From assembly GCA_018268995.1 (NCBI GenBank), contig JAFDVL010000022.1:1-64000 (forward strand): a DNA stretch of 64,000 nucleotides. Direction: 5' to 3'. A program made the position numbers and the translations under genes. Each line of letters starts with the position of its first letter. The first letter of the stretch is position 1. The notes under the pieces were generated by a model. The model had not been told where the DNA came from, searched no databases, and saw nothing but the letters and a program-made list of their open reading frames with translations. Positions 63,743 to 64,000 of this stretch are shown one piece after another. Source of the stretch: Acidobacteriota bacterium (GTDB lineage Bacteria > Acidobacteriota > Blastocatellia > RBC074).

Positions 63743-64000
63743 TTAACTGCTCATACTCGGCAGCCACGGGCCGCCCTTGGCATTTTGCTCCGACGATGAA
63801 TCGAAGCCAATTTCTGATGACATGGCATTCATTTCTGATGCCGACATCCCCAGCCGTTCTGCCAAATAAATTTCCATCGGGCCGCTCACTTCGATTTCGC
63901 CTTCGGCAGCAAGTGCGCGGCGCAATAATTCAGGCAGATGGCGTAACAACAACATATAGCCCAATTCGCCATTGCCGCTCATTTGACTGATAAGGGATAA
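63743..64000 (-). CDS. Hypothetical protein, 5' part beyond the window
   Basis: The frame is open from the window edge (codons LSLISQ precede the ATG at 63982) to TAA/TGA at 63743; at least 85 residues are seen. The visible piece, GNGELGYMLLLRHLPELLRR and EIYLAERLGMSASEMNAMSS, is helical and of unknown family. It lies upstream of the branching enzyme on the same strand. Confidence 0.5.
   Translation of the reverse strand, partial: LSLISQMSGNGELGYMLLLRHLPELLRRALAAEGEIEVSGPMEIYLAERLGMSASEMNAMSSEIGFDSSSEQNAKGGPWLPSMSS

Noticed and set aside
1..64000. CRISPR arrays, tRNA or rRNA genes
   Set aside because: No evenly spaced direct repeats and no tRNA- or rRNA-like sequence was noticed by reading; tRNAscan-SE and CRISPR tools would be decisive.

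Overview
The window reads as bacterial chromosome from an Acidobacteriota-like organism, possibly class Blastocatellia. This placement is inferred from gene content (CarD regulator, PQQ-type dehydrogenase, BACON-repeat secreted protein, GH57 branching enzyme, SUF-only Fe-S assembly, dispersed palindromes and heptanucleotide repeats). No rRNA, tRNA or CRISPR array was seen. Genes are mostly in long minus-strand runs, with a plus-strand block at about 33.9-40.0 kb and another at 55.3-60.8 kb.

1-11.4 kb: a TolB-like protein cut by the window edge; a secreted esterase/sugar-isomerase fusion; an apparent operon of di-haem cytochrome c, ureohydrolase, PQQ dehydrogenase with a lanthanide-type Asp pair, and a divergent Nramp-like transporter; a SnoaL-like protein; a secreted GH-like protein; and CarD. 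11.5-17.8 kb: housekeeping run ROK kinase, Uma2, rtcA, truA, uppS, cdsA, dxr (isoprenoid precursor, lipid carrier, CDP-diacylglycerol, RNA processing). 18-28.3 kb: M48 protease, DUF6335-like protein, a chimeric gene remnant, DUF2294, isocitrate dehydrogenase, a carbonic-anhydrase-like protein without its metal ligands, a sigma-54 response regulator, a neutral ceramidase homologue and a histidine kinase.

28.6-40 kb: a penicillin-binding transpeptidase, small hypotheticals, a Rad52/DdrA-type annealing protein divergent from an XRE regulator, and a plus-strand block of small stress/detoxification-type genes (five VOC genes here plus one upstream, DoxX, two DUF1801, DHFR-like, DUF3224, DinB). 40-46 kb: four co-directional genes encoding a BamA-like outer-membrane barrel, a secreted protein with protein-kinase-like active-site motifs, an ATP/ADP-translocase-like carrier and an exported metallophosphatase. 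This is the best candidate for an undescribed system, possibly extracytoplasmic phosphorylation.

46.3-54.3 kb: a ten-gene suf operon led by an Rrf2 repressor with a clear palindromic operator. It holds sufB, ridA, sufC, an unannotated SelW/Rdx-like gene with a probable selenocysteine TGA, sufD, DUF3817, sufS, a DUF3298-like lipoprotein and sufU. 54.3-64 kb: two divergent paralogous ABC ATPases (one lacking the catalytic Glu), a large secreted BACON-repeat protein with a companion, an AraC regulator, a MITE-like element that also occurs at 19.7 kb, a GH57 branching enzyme and a partial gene at the edge.
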